Below, in pieces: positions 34,001 to 44,932 of a stretch of 64,000 nucleotides of DNA. The stretch comes from Phascolarctos cinereus (taxonomy: Eukaryota > Chordata > Mammalia > Diprotodontia > Phascolarctidae), in assembly GCF_002099425.1 (NCBI RefSeq), contig NW_018344068.1, positions 4,884,001-4,948,000 on the forward strand, in the 5' to 3' direction. Below the pieces are notes generated by a model. The model ran no database searches. It was not told where the DNA came from and saw only the letters and a list, made by a program, of their open reading frames with translations. Position numbers and translations under genes: made by a program. Every line of letters starts with the position of its first letter. Position 1 is the stretch's first letter.

Positions 34001-34249
34001 GCTCTCCCATCTCAACCTCTGTAGCACTTATAATGCATGCATACAACCTGGAACTGAGATATAGAACTAACATCTTCATCTAGTCAAGTCATGTGTAAAG
34101 AGAGAACTAGTTATAATCATAGCCACCCACACTGGGAATCCCTAACCTGTTGCTACGGGGGCAGGTTGAATTAGTCAGTCAACCCAGAGAGAGAGGGAGA
34201 ATTAGGGTAAGTTTCATACTGGATCTACAAGTCTTACTTCCCTCCAAAA

Positions 34250-34880
34250 GGTTGTGAGTTCCCAGGGACAAGGTCTGGGACTATTTCTTCTCTGCTTTCC
34301 CCCAAGATTGTGATATTCCTCAGGGCAGAACCCCTGCTTTTCCCTTTTATGTCTTCCCTGCAGTTACTTCTTGATCTCTCCACCCAAAGTTAAGGTTCCT
34401 CCATGGTTCTGCACCCTGGGAAGAATTTGGGTTGGTCCCAGTTCCTGACCTACCATGATGGTCTTTATTTCTCTCCAAGTTGCATTGCTGGCTCATATCC
34501 CCATAACTTTCTCAACCATTCCACAGAAACCTCTTCACCCTGGAAGCTCACTCTACCCCTGGCCTACTTCTCACATTAAAAGTACCCTCCACCTCTGTGG
34601 CCTCTAGCTGTAATTGTCTGGTTCTTCCTAGAGCCTTCATTTTAAAGATGAGGCTCAGATCAACCCTATCTTCATTCTTCTCTAGACTACACTGTGCACT
34701 CAAGCTCTAGCATGGGTACTTTCACCCCAGACCCCTTTTTAGCTCTCCTGTATGTGTTATTTTCTGCCATTAGAATTGTGGGCAGGGGCTGTCCTTTGCT
34801 TGCATTTGTATACCCAGCACTTAGAACAGTGCCTGACACATAGTAAGTACTTAGTATATGCTTGTTGACTTACCTAGAAC
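34250..34880 (+). repeat. L2 3' end, composite
   Basis: L2-type blocks ('gtgagttcccagggacaagg' and, at the end, 'cagtgcctgacacatagtaa', 'tatgcttgttgactta') bracket a less clear middle. The final 150 bases are a clear L2 terminus. Confidence 0.6.
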
Positions 34881-34989
34881 ATAGGCTGGAGAGGAGAGTC
34901 TGATTTGAGCTATGTATGAGCTACATGATTGCTAACACAATCTTTCCCTGTGACAGTAAATAAATCTCCAAGGGAATATGTCCAACACA

Positions 34990-35505
34990 ACTTAACAAAC
35001 ACATAGTAAGCACCTACTACATATTGGGCATTGGAGATGCAAATTTGTCTGTCCTAAATGATTCTGTATTCTAGGAGAAGGGTGGTGGGTTGACATAGCA
35101 ATTATGCAGTTAAGTGTCAGGTAAACTGAGGAAGGAGAGAGTACTGGTATCTGGAAGTAAGGCAATACCATGGAATATTTCATGCAGAAAGTGGCATCTC
35201 AGCTCAGCCTTGAAGGAAGACTATGATTCTGGAGACAGAGAAATAAAAAGGCAATGTATTGTGGGCATGGAGGTTGCTTTGTACAAATACCCAGAGGCTA
35301 GAGATGGAATGCTGAATTCAGAGAGCTGGTCAGTAGGTCATTTTGGCTTGAATTTAGCCAAATATGTAGAGTATCTGAAGAATGACCATGTAACATGAAA
35401 CTGGAGAGGCAATTTGGAACCAGATGTTTTTTATCTTAGATGATACAGGTAATCACTGAAAGCCATTAAGGAATCAGACCTGTGCCATAAGAACAGATCT
35501 ATGTT
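34990..35505 (-). repeat. L2 LINE, antisense
   Basis: 'agtaagcacctactacatat', 'ggcatctcagctcagccttg', 'agtaggtcattttggcttga' and 'agccattaaggaatcagacc' follow antisense L2 order. Confidence 0.65.
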
Positions 35506-35507
35506 GA

Positions 35508-35765
35508 GTAGTGGGGCAGCTAGATGGTGCCATAGTGCACAGAGGGCCCAGCTTGGAACCAGGAAAAACATCTTCCTGAGTTCAAATCCAGCCTCAGATA
35601 TGTACTAGCCAAGTGACCCTGGGCAAGTCACCTAACTCTGCTTGCCTCAGTTTCCTCATCTATAAAATGAGCTGGAGAAGGAAATGGCAAACCACTCCAG
35701 CATCTTTGCCAAGAAAAGTTCAAATGGAGTCATGAAGAGTCAGACATGACTGAACAACAACAAAT
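35508..35765 (+). repeat. Marsupial tRNA-type SINE, full length
   Basis: It runs from 'ggggcagctagatggtgcca' through 'tgaccctgggcaagtcacct' and 'gctggagaaggaaatggcaa' to 'agacatgactgaacaacaac'. Both the tRNA head and the 3' part are complete. Confidence 0.92.
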
Positions 35766-35769
35766 GTTG

Positions 35770-36360
35770 TATGGCAACTGTGTAGAGAATGCATTGGATG
35801 GGGCACACCAGAAGCAAGGATGTCAGTGAGAGCCCGAGCGAAATGACTAGAGCTCAGGAAACAGATGCGAGAGGTGGTGGGGAGAGCACAGCAACAGAGC
35901 TGGGCAGCTGGTTGCATATGGGAGCTGAGAAAGAGGGCAGAATTGAGGAAGAACACAAGGTTAGACTACCTTAATACAAATAAGGAAGTCTAGGGAAGGG
36001 ACAGGTTTTTGAGAAAAGATAATGAGTTTCATTGTGGGGTTGCTGAACTTGAAATGCCTACTAACATATTTCCAATCTCTGAATGTTATAGCAGTAAAAA
36101 GCCTCAGACATTCAACCAACCCCTTGATTTGACAAAGGAAGAAACCAAGCCCCAGAACACAGAAGTCACCTACTCCAAGACACACAACTAGCTAATGGCA
36201 GCAGATTGCATAGACTCATTCTGAAAGGATCCAGAGCCAGAAGAGATGTAGTCCAACTCCTTTGTTATACAGATGAGGAAATGGAGACCCTGTGAATTAA
36301 AATGACTTCCCCAAAGCCATCCAAGTAATAAATAGCAGAACTGGAATTTGAGCTCAGGTC
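35770..36360. repeat. L2/MIR-type fragments, mostly unassigned
   Basis: Antisense L2-like phrases occur near 35.77-36.03 kb. MIR-type antisense fragments ('ggaaatggagaccctgtg', 'gaactggaatttgagctcag') occur at about 36.22-36.36 kb. Confidence 0.4.
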
Positions 36361-36631
36361 CTTGAACTGCAACTCAATTATTCTTCTTATTAAAACACCA
36401 ATTTAGAAACCTAGGAGCCTGTGATTTCAAGATTATCAGAAAGGTTTTCTTGCTCAAAACGAAGGCCCAACCTAAGCATACCCTCTCCTGGGAGCAAGGC
36501 ACACATTTCCCAAAAACTCCAGTGGAAATACATTTACCAGAGAACTGTTGTTCTAGGTAGGAAAGACACAGAACTCCTGAGGACACTGGGTCCTAAATAA
36601 GAGGGTCCACTGAAGGGATTGGGCAAGCAAA

Positions 36632-36698
36632 AAGAAGAAGAAGAAGAAGAAGAAGAAGAAGAAGAAGAAGAAGAAGAAGAAGAAGAAGAAGAAGAAAA
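36632..36698. repeat. (AAG)n microsatellite
   Basis: About 22 AAG/GAA units, uninterrupted: a long purine-only trinucleotide tract. Confidence 0.97.
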
Positions 36699-36714
36699 CA
36701 CATAGTGATTTAAG

Positions 36715-37030
36715 ATTTACAAAGAATTTTCCTCAAAACATTCTTTTAAGTAAGTGGCACAATTATTAATGAATACCTCCATTTTAATAGTAATAAGATT
36801 ACTTCAAGGTTTGCAGAGTGATTTACAAATATTAACTCATTTTATCTTCACAACAACCCTGAGAGGTAATTGCTATTAGTATACCCATTTTATAAATAAA
36901 GAAGCTGAAGCAGGCAGAAATGAAGTGATTTACCCAGCTTCATATAGCTAGTAAGTGTCTGATGCCAGATTTAAATGTGTATTCCTCAGTCCAGCTCTAG
37001 CACTGTGTATACTGTACTACCTAGCTACCT
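36715..37030 (-). repeat. MIR, antisense
   Basis: 'caaggtttgcagagtgattt', 'caacaaccctgagaggtaat', 'cccagcttcatatagctagt' and 'actgtactacctagctacct' run from MIR tail to head. Confidence 0.8.
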
Positions 37031-37034
37031 CAGT

Positions 37035-37785
37035 GATGAGGAAAGAGGCACAAAGAAGCTGTGACTTGTGCAATTCACACAGCTCTTAAGGATCAGGGAT
37101 GAGATCTGAAGCCAGGTCTCCTGACCCCAAACCTGGTGCTCTTTGTACTATACCTGGAGAGGATTTGCTGAAAACAAACTTCCCCTATGGTGCCATCTTG
37201 GTGCTTGCAGGCTAGCCCTATTAGAGGTACAATAAAAAAGGCAATACTTTATCTTGCTAATCCTCTCACTTATAAAATCCCCTCCTCCACTTTCCATTAA
37301 CCCATTAATAGCTGTTCCTTCCTGCTGCATGATTGATGGATACAGGCTAACAGGGACAGTATGTTGGAATAAGGCTTCTAGTGCCAGTGACCCCTGAGGC
37401 TCATACACTCCAGCATTTGTAACCTGGTACTTCTATTCCTTGACCCTTGACTCCCAATTCCCAAGTCTGTCATCTATCTGAAGAGGGCACCACGTGGAAA
37501 GAGAGAGCACCTTCTCCTTCCAGGTGGCTAAATTGATGTGTCATCTCATAGCTCAGAGGAGACAGACAGAGTGTAAATTGAATCATCTCTTCTGGACAGG
37601 ATTTGACAACCAAGGAGCCCAGGTAGGCAGTTCAGTAGAAAAAGTCAATCCTATTTTACCTGGTATCAATTTGTCTTTGGCTTCCTGGGTGCAAGTTTTA
37701 TAAACTGGGGATACCCCAGGACTATAGGACAGTGCTTGGGGGCAGGGGGAGGAGAAGAGAAGAAACTGTACAAGAGAATTAAGAT
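37035..37785. other. Low-repeat stretch, no gene seen
   Basis: After a short MIR trace (to about 37.15 kb) about 600 bases show no repeat I recognise. Open frames are short. One exon-like segment with flanking AG and GT near 37.60-37.63 kb is too small to support. Confidence 0.35.
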
Positions 37786-37789
37786 GATA

Positions 37790-38235
37790 GAATGTCAGAA
37801 CTGGAAGGAGCCTTAGAGGTTATCTAGATTAGCTATCATTTTAAGGATGAAGAAGCAGAATCAGAGATGTTAACCGACTTGTCTTAGGTCACTAACTTGA
37901 TAGGCTTTAGTACTGAAAATAGTTTAAGAGATGATCTAATCTAAGACCCTCATTTTAAAGAGGAAAAATAAATTGATACCGAAAGAGGCATGCTGGTTTC
38001 AGTCAGGAAAAAAAAAAAAACCTAGGTTCAAATCCCAGCTTCTCCAACACTTGCTAACTGTGTAATCCTCAGTTTCCTCACCCATACCATGGGACTGTGG
38101 TGAGCAAAGTGTTTTATGAAGGGTAATGTGAATGTAATCTGATATGATCAAATAACTTGCCCAAGATCACACAGCTACAAAGTAGCAGAGGTGGGTTTTG
38201 ACCACAGGACCTGGTGCAGTCCTTTTGTTCTAATG
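37790..38235 (+). repeat. Two MIR-type SINE copies
   Basis: The first has 'agaactggaaggagccttag' followed by 'agatgttaaccgacttgtc'. The second runs from 'aggttcaaatcccagcttct' to 'tgcccaagatcacacagcta'. Confidence 0.6.
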
Positions 38236-38530
38236 TATCCCATCTCTATTTTAGGTAGGGACTAAGACTGTGCCCTAACCAAGTGAGGACTCCTATCTCA
38301 AAAAAAAAAAAAAGCATCAGAAATGGTACCTCCCCCAGCCTGGATTTTCCCCTTGTGAAGCTTATACCAGTGCCAGTCCCCTACATCAGACAAGAGCCTG
38401 CTCATACTATCCAAGATCTACTTGTTACGATGTTCTGTATAGACACCCTATGGCTGTCTACGGCCACCCAAATAGCTCTCCCTCTCCCATCCATGCTAGA
38501 AAGAATACCTTGGATCAGTCATCGAGGAAG

Positions 38531-38533
<3 letters not shown>

Positions 38534-38593
<60 letters not shown>
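38534..38593. repeat. (TC)n microsatellite
   Basis: 30 uninterrupted TC units ending in a C run. Confidence 0.97.
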
Positions 38594-38595
<2 letters not shown>

Positions 38596-38749
38596 CCCCA
38601 GAGTAAACTCATCCCTAATCCTTCCTTTTATTATGCCCTATAGATTGCTCTTCTATTTTAAGAAATTCTCCTTCATCCAAGAATTTTCTTTTTTTTTTCT
38701 CATATCCCTTCCATTATCTGCCAGTGTTCACTAATACCTAGAATCACAT

Positions 38750-38890
38750 GATTGCAGGTTTAGGGCTGGAAGGAACCCAGAAGCCACCACACCCAACTTC
38801 CTTTCTTCAGATAAAAAAAACTCAGGGCCACACATCTAGTGTCTGAAGCAGGACTTGAATCAGGTCTTCCAGACTCCAGATCTAGTACCC
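38750..38890 (-). repeat. MIR-type SINE fragment
   Basis: 'tagggctggaaggaacccag', 'cagggccacacatctagtgt' and 'cttgaatcaggtcttccaga' are in antisense order. Confidence 0.55.
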
Positions 38891-39079
38891 TCTGCCCTTC
38901 ACTACTTAATTTTCTCTTGAAGACATCACACTTTTTGGTACCCTCTTCAAGGATGACTATTCCTCCCATATCCCATGACACGTAAGACCAGGAGAAAGCG
39001 CTGGCATCTTCTGAGTTCCCCATAGCCATTTTCAGGCCCTCCATCTGCCAGCATCAGTCAGCAACCTCTCTTCCTTTAA

Positions 39080-39670
39080 AGCATCCTTCCAATGATCCTT
39101 GTTGTCATTTATGTATCTCTATGTCACTCTTCCTTGCCCTTCCCCCAAGCTCAAGTGAATTTGCCCCAGGTACCAAAATTCCTAGCTCTGTACAGGTGTT
39201 TGGCAATGAGCAGGAGGTGCACAAGTTCAATCTTTTTTCATTCATGTCTAACACTTCATGACTCCATTTGAGGTTTTCTTGGCAAAGATACTGGAGTGGT
39301 TTTCCACTTCCTTCTCCAGCTCATTTTACAGATGAGAAAACTAAGGCCAACAGGGTTAAATAACTTGTCCAGGGTCACACAGCTAATAAATATCTGAGGC
39401 CACATTTGAACTCAGGAAGATGAGTCTTCCTGACTCCAGGCCCAGCATGCTTTCCACCATGCCACTTAACTGCCTCATTGTGTCCAGTGCAATCTCCAAT
39501 TTATCTTGTATATGTCTTGTGTGCACATAATTGTTTTCATTTTGTCTCCACCATTAGAATGTGAGCTCCTTGAGGACAGAGACTGTCTTTTACCTTTCTT
39601 TTTATCTCTAGAGCTTAGCACATTGCTTGGCAAATAATAGGTGCTTAATAAAATGCTTTTTAAATGACTG
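39080..39670 (+). repeat. L2 3' end interrupted by a SINE
   Basis: The L2 terminus ('gaatgtgagctccttgagga', 'gcacattgcttggcaaataa', 'tgcttaataaaatgctt') follows the antisense SINE. The L2 part before it is short and diverged. Confidence 0.65.
39222..39478 (-). repeat. Marsupial tRNA-type SINE, antisense
   Basis: 'tttcttggcaaagatactgg', 'gtccagggtcacacagctaa', 'catttgaactcaggaag' and the head complement 'ccatgccacttaactgcc'. Confidence 0.9.
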
Positions 39671-39789
39671 ACAGACACAGAAGCAGAAGCTGGGATATGA
39701 TAAGGAGGAGCTAGTAAGTATACTGTTTTGTCTAGAGCATGAATGGGGAATAGTGTGTAGAAAACCCAGAAAGGCTGAAACTGGGCTGG

Positions 39790-40760
39790 GAAGGTTTTTG
39801 AAAGCCAAGCAGAGGAATTTGTCTCTTATACTATAGAGCTCCTGCTGCTGGAGGGTGACACAGGCAGACTGACTGGTGCTGTCGATCTCTCACTTTACCA
39901 GGAGAATGACTTACAGTGGGAGAGACTTGAGGCAAAAAAGACCTATTGGAAGGCTATTGCAATACTCCAGGTAAGAGGTGAGGAGGGCCTAAATCAGTAA
40001 TGGCTGAATGGATAGAGAGAAGTGGACAGACACAAGATACATTGTAGAAATAGAATCAACCATTCTTAGCAACTGATTGGATATGGTGGCTGAAAGATAG
40101 GAAAGAGTCAAGACTAAATACGTGATTGGAAGGATGGAAGTTCCTCCAGCAAAAATACAGAAGCTTAGGAAGAAGGGAGGGTTTTGGGAGTGGGGTGGAA
40201 TTGGAACCCAGGGAGAGGTCTAGGAGTCATGTGACATAGAGATGATAGTTGAACCTATGCTAATTGATGAGATAATCAAGGTGGGGAAGGTAGAAGAGAG
40301 AGAAGAGGATGCATACATAGAGGTTTGGACATAGATGGTCTGACAAGGGAGACTGAGATGGAGCTGCCAGTCAGAGACAAGACCCAGGAGAGAGTGCCAT
40401 GAAGCCCCAGGGTAGAGAGAGTGTCTAGGTGGTTTATAACGTCAAATAAATAGAATTTAAGAAGGATGACTGAGAAAAGACCACAGGATTTGGCAATTAA
40501 AAGATAATTGGCAACCTTGGAGACAGCAGTTTCAGTTGAGTTATGAGGTCAGAAGCCAGATTGCAAAGGGTTGAGAAATGAGTAGGAGGTGATAAAGTAG
40601 AGGCAAAGAGTGTTGGCAGATTTTCTCTAAGAATTTGGCTGTGAAAGGGCCAAAAGATATATGGAGATAACTTGAGGGAGAGGTAGGATTAATTAAATGC
40701 TTTTTTTTTTAAAGGAAGAGAAAAATCTTAGAATGCCTATAGGAAGCAGGAAAGGAGACA
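39790..40760 (-). repeat. L2 LINE, antisense, about 1 kb
   Basis: A long antisense run: 'ggctattgcaatactccagg', 'actgattggatatggtggct', 'gagtgccatgaagccccagg', 'aaaagaccacaggatttggc', 'gacagcagtttcagttgag' and 'agagtgttggcagattttct'. This is the longest single L2 piece in the window. Confidence 0.7.
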
Positions 40761-40764
40761 GTAA

Positions 40765-41298
40765 TCAGAAAAGACTGATGCTTACAGAGAGATGGGATGA
40801 TGGAAGAAGGGTCAAGCTTCTGATGAAGATGATAAGGAAAGAGAATATGTAGAGGCAGGGACAACACTGATAAGGGGAAGAGTCAGTTCTTTCTTTAAAC
40901 ATAGAGCAAAGAAGGAGAAGTAGGGGATGATTGTGATGTGGTGTGAAATGAAAAGTTGAGAAGAAATAGCTCATGATGGATGGTCTCAATTTTTTCAGGC
41001 CATCCATTTTCAGGATGCAGAAAGTAAGTAGAGGAAGCTTCCAGCAGACGCTGTGGGCGGTAGGAGAGAGAGTTCAGGAGTGAGTAAAAGGATTGGCTTG
41101 CTGCAACAAGGGCCCATTTGAATCTTCTAAATCACCTTCCTCCAGATGGTCTCCAACTTGTCCTGTCTCATCTGACATGGCTCTTGGAACCTGACACAGA
41201 AGGGGTCTAGCCAGGACCGACAACAGTAGAACCCTCTTGTCTCTTACTGCCCAATGGTGAGGTCAGTAGGCAAAAAGCTGAATAAAACATATCCCTAG
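40765..41298. other. Purine-rich, unassigned
   Basis: The first 250 bases may continue the antisense L2. The rest is unassigned and has no supported gene. Confidence 0.35.
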
Positions 41299-41299
41299 A

Positions 41300-41512
41300 C
41301 CAAGGCTTTTAGCTCTTAACTGTATTCAAGGGGGTCCATGAACTTGGACGGGAATAAAAATTAAATCTTTATTTTCACTAACTTCTAAATGAAAGGTAGT
41401 ATTTCCTTCAGTTATGAATATAGGCAACAGATCCCTATTCTGAGGAGTCAATGGGTTTCACCAGACCAAGGGGTCCATAACACAAAAAATTTAAGAATTC
41501 CTGGACTAGATG
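41300..41512. mobile_element. hAT-like MITE, copy B
   Basis: In opposite orientation to copy A. It shows 'aaatctttattttcactaac', 'ttccttcagttatgaatata' and the end 'tttaagaattcctgg'. The paired termini 'agctcttaactgt' and 'ttaagaattcctgg' are diverged inverted ends. Confidence 0.55.
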
Positions 41513-41644
41513 ATCCATCTCTGAATCACCAAGTCTGGACACAAACACTGATTCACTCCCCAGAGGTTCTAAGATTAATTAAGTCACTCAAGATCCCATA
41601 GCATGTGTGAGTTGCATTCCATGGCCTCCTACACAGAAAATCCT

Positions 41645-42100
41645 GGAGAACTTCTCTCATTCATTTATTCATTCATCTATCCATCTATTTATCCATTCAT
41701 TCATTCAAACATTCACTAAGTTACTGTTGAATGCTGAGAGACACTGAGGTAAATGAAGCTAGGTTTTTGCCTTTTAGGAACTCCCAGTTCAGTTGGAGAG
41801 ATGAGATATGCATGGATTATGTTGTATTTATTCTTGTGGCCTGAGATCCTCACCATTGATTATGGAACAGAGCACCATCAGGATACAGAAAAGAAAGAAA
41901 CCCCAACTTGTTGAGGAATTGGGGAAAGTTTCCTGGAGGCAGAGGCATTTGAGCTGAGCCTCGGAGGATAGGTAAAGTTTAGATAGACAGAACCCAGATG
42001 GGAGGGCCTTCCAAAAGCAGGGACCAGCTTGTGCAATAACCAGAATGATTTCACCCTTTATCTGTCAAGTGGAAAGTTTAGTCATCATTAAGGTGTATAT
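41645..42100 (-). repeat. L2, antisense, with (ATTC)n start
   Basis: An ATTC/ATCT tetramer tract is followed by 'aggaactcccagttcagttg', 'gtttcctggaggcagaggca' and 'tttgagctgagcctcggagg', the antisense L2 block usually found 250-500 bases from its 3' end. Confidence 0.65.
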
Positions 42101-42339
42101 GGGCTGTAGGAGGGAGGAAGTAGGGGAGGAGGATAAGGAAACAAGGGTCTGAGTCCCAGCTGTCCCTTATTGGCCAGGTAATTGTGGACAAATCATTCAA
42201 CTTGCTTAGGTATGTGTTTCCTCATCTATAAAACGGGGATATTAACACTCATGCCCACATGCCTCACAGGGCTGTTGTCAGGAAGTTGCTCTATAAAGTG
42301 TAATCTGTTATAAAAGTATAAAATATGAGGATTATTTTT

Positions 42340-42838
42340 TTTTACAGTGGACATCCTTCTCCTTGTGGGGGCCCCTCGCCAGTCGCATTCACTGCCAAAT
42401 CTTGCTTCAGAGAAAGGGAGGCTGCTCTCCCCTTCTGAGGCCTTAGTCCATGGCCAACCACTGCGACAATGCTGGCAGAGCAGCTAAGACAATGGACTGA
42501 GCCAAAGGCTTCTCCTTGGACTGCCCAGGGAAAGGAAAGACCTGGAGAAGGGCATGGGAGGGAGGGGGTAGGAGCCTCGGGAGGTGACGACTTTATGGGA
42601 CTAGACAAGGTGTATTACAGGAAAGGCTGCAGCTGGGGCAGGCTTTGGCGTCCTGCCTGGGGAGCAGGGCATGGGTGCTGACTCTCCTTCTCTCTTGGCA
42701 GGCCCAGACATACTGAAGGGCTTGCATCTCAGATTTGGAGCTGGAGGTTCTAATTCTGTTCACCTCCCACACCCCCTGCGTTCAGCATCATTTATCATCA
42801 CAGCCATTCTCCTAGGCAGGTGGCCAAAGGGACCTTGG
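42340..42838. other. GC-richer, low-repeat segment; possible exon or conserved element
   Basis: No repeat recognised. A pyrimidine tract 'ctctccttctctcttggcag' resembles a splice acceptor at 42701, followed by an open plus-strand frame (GPDILKGLHLRFGAGG...) that runs on into a SINE. That argues against a real exon end there. Reported as unassigned. Confidence 0.3.
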
Positions 42839-42839
42839 A

Positions 42840-43020
42840 AAGGCAGGATGGTAGTGTGGAAAGAATGCTGGCTTGGCCATTAAAAGCCCTGGGTTAGATT
42901 CCTGGCACTGACACCGATGAGCTGTTTGACCCTGATCAAGTCACTTGATTTTACTCAGTCTCAGTTTCCTGCCCTATAAAATAAGGGGATTGGACTCCAT
43001 GATTTCTGAGGATTTCTAAG
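42840..43020 (+). repeat. MIR/tRNA-type SINE
   Basis: 'gtagtgtggaaagaatgctg', 'gaccctgatcaagtcacttg' and 'actccatgatttctgaggat'. Confidence 0.75.
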
Positions 43021-43027
43021 ATTTTTA

Positions 43028-43330
43028 AGAAGGCAGCTAAGTGGTACAGTAGATATAGCACTGGGCCTGGAATCAGAAAGACCTGAATTCAAATCCAACC
43101 TCAGACAATTACTAGCTGTCTGACCCCGGGCAAGTCACTTAATTTCTATGTGCCTCAATTTTCTCAACTGTAAAATGGGTGAAATGAGGCAGTAGGGTGG
43201 TTGTGAGAATCAAAAGAAATCATATTCACAAAGAGCTTAGCACAGTGCCTGGCACATGCTTGTTCCCTTCCCTTCCCTCCCTTTTCCTCTAAGGTTCCTT
43301 CCAGTCCTAAATCCTATGATTCTATGATCT
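43028..43330 (+). repeat. tRNA-type SINE with MIR-like middle
   Basis: 'aaggcagctaagtggtacag', 'gaccccgggcaagtcactta' and 'cacagtgcctggcacatgct', then a 'ccttccagtcctaaatccta' tail, head to tail on this strand. Confidence 0.8.
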
Positions 43331-43524
43331 TAACTGCTCTTTGACCCTGGACAAGTCACTTCTTTTCTCTAAGACTCGGTGTTCTTGTTAGTAAACTGGG
43401 AAAGACAACATGTAGAATGTTGTCGACATTGCTGTCAGCCTCAATTTTGACTTTTTGGAGCTAAATTTTAATTTCCAGGAAGAAGCTCCTTCTACCAATG
43501 CAGATCACTTAGCACCTTCTCCAC

Positions 43525-43640
43525 ATATTGGAATTATTTGGGACATAGGAAAAGTTAAGTGACTTGACCAAGGGCACTCAGATAACATGAAGCAGAGGCA
43601 GTACTTGAACTTAGATCTTCTCTACTCTCAGACCAGCTCT
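43525..43640 (-). repeat. MIR-type fragment, antisense
   Basis: 'gttaagtgacttgaccaagg' and 'gtacttgaacttagatcttc'. Confidence 0.6.
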
Positions 43641-43766
43641 CCTTCTACTATTCTACATTTCCCCTTCAAAGATATTTCTATAATTCCTTGAAATCCTAAA
43701 GCATTTTACACATATGTTATCTCTTTTAGCCTTACAATATATATGGGTGTGTCTATGTATGTGTAT

Positions 43767-43767
43767 A

Positions 43768-43812
<45 letters not shown>

Positions 43813-43813
43813 T
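43767..43813. repeat. (CA)n microsatellite
   Basis: About 22 CA units with one TATA interruption. Confidence 0.95.
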
Positions 43814-44604
43814 AATGCAAAATATAGGTAATGGCAAGAGTGAACTAGAGCTCTTAATGCCAGGATATAAATTTGACCTTATAGGTGTTACACAAAGTTG
43901 GTAAAAGCAGACTCATTGCTGAAATTTGCCTTTGGAAGCATATGCCTCATTTAAAAGGAAACAAATAGATAAAATGGCAGTGAATTGCATTGTGTCTTAG
44001 GAATATATGCCTCAGATGAGGAGATCTAGGAACTTGAGGGGAGAAAAAGTGGTTGTGAATATTTGGTTATCAATAGAGGTTTTAAAAAAAGTAATATTGT
44101 TGTAGGGATATGTTACGGATCACTGAGACAGAAGAAGAACCTAAAAAGAAGTTTAGGAAATTGCTCAGAAACCTTACATGGAAGCACAATATGATAACAA
44201 TGAAAGAATAACATCTGGAGATTTGTTTATCCTTTCTACCAAAAGCAGAATAGCTTGTAAACTTTTTGACATGTCTTAATTGCAAGTCCATCCTTCAACA
44301 AGTGGAAAAAGCAAAAACTATTATTTTAGACCTGATTCTGATTCTCAAGGAAGGATTTATTGTTGGAGTCAAAATGGAAGGAACTCTGGGGACAAAGGAC
44401 TTTTCCATCAAAAAGAAAAGCCAGTCATAGTCTGACCTTCCCATTAGATTTTGGGAGAACAGATTTCAAAGGGTTAAAAGAAAAGATAGGAAGGATTCAA
44501 TGGTTTAATATTTTGCAGGGAAAATCAGCCAAAAAGGAATGGAAAGTTTTCAAAAACTAAATGCTAAAGGCTCACACAGAAAAAAAAATCTTTTTAAAAA
44601 ACAC

Positions 44605-44607
<3 letters not shown>

Positions 44608-44678
<71 letters not shown>
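44608..44678. repeat. (TC)n microsatellite at the tail of the 7SL pseudogene
   Basis: About 35 TC units. On the minus strand this is a (GA)n tract exactly where the 3' A-tail of the 7SL copy would lie, so it probably grew from that tail. Confidence 0.95.
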
Positions 44679-44681
<3 letters not shown>

Positions 44682-44932
44682 CTAAAACTAGGTCTCCCTA
44701 TTTGTCCTAGGCTAGAAGTACAGTGGCCCCTCACAATCCTGTACTCATTATTGATCAGCATGAGAACTCTGACCTGCTCCATTTGTAGCCTAGCCTGGCT
44801 CCCCATCTTTAGCCAACCTTGTGGAGCTCTCCTCCTGGGGACTTTTTGGTTCCATCTCAATGTGGACCCATCAATTTTAGCCCAAATGCAAGGATTAGAG
44901 GTATGTGCAGCCACATATGTCTCTTTGATATA
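44679..44932 (-). pseudogene. RN7SL-like: 7SL (SRP) RNA pseudogene
   Basis: 7SL RNA is the scaffold of the signal recognition particle. On the minus strand the copy opens 'tgtggctgcacatacctcta', like the 7SL 5' end. It includes an S-domain block: 'aatggagcaggtcagagttc' followed by 'tcatgctgatca', matching the 7SL helix-8 segment GAGCAGGTCAAAACTCCCG then TGCTGATCA. It ends with 'gccactgtacttctagccta' and a 'gggagacctagtttt' terminus, like CCACTGCACTCCAGCCTGGG ... GAGACC. A segment of the 5' Alu domain is missing and many bases differ, so this is a decayed processed copy. The S domain shows it is 7SL itself, not an Alu-type SINE, which would lack it. Confidence 0.8.

Noticed and set aside
38450-38520. 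'gtctacggccaccc', resembling the first bases of 5S rRNA (GTCTACGGCCATACC)
   Set aside because: Similarity stops after about 14 bases and the 5S internal promoter boxes are absent.
39790-40760. Long purine-rich stretch first taken for a unique or novel repeat
   Set aside because: Reverse-complemented it follows L2 ORF2 and 3' order, so it is assigned to antisense L2.
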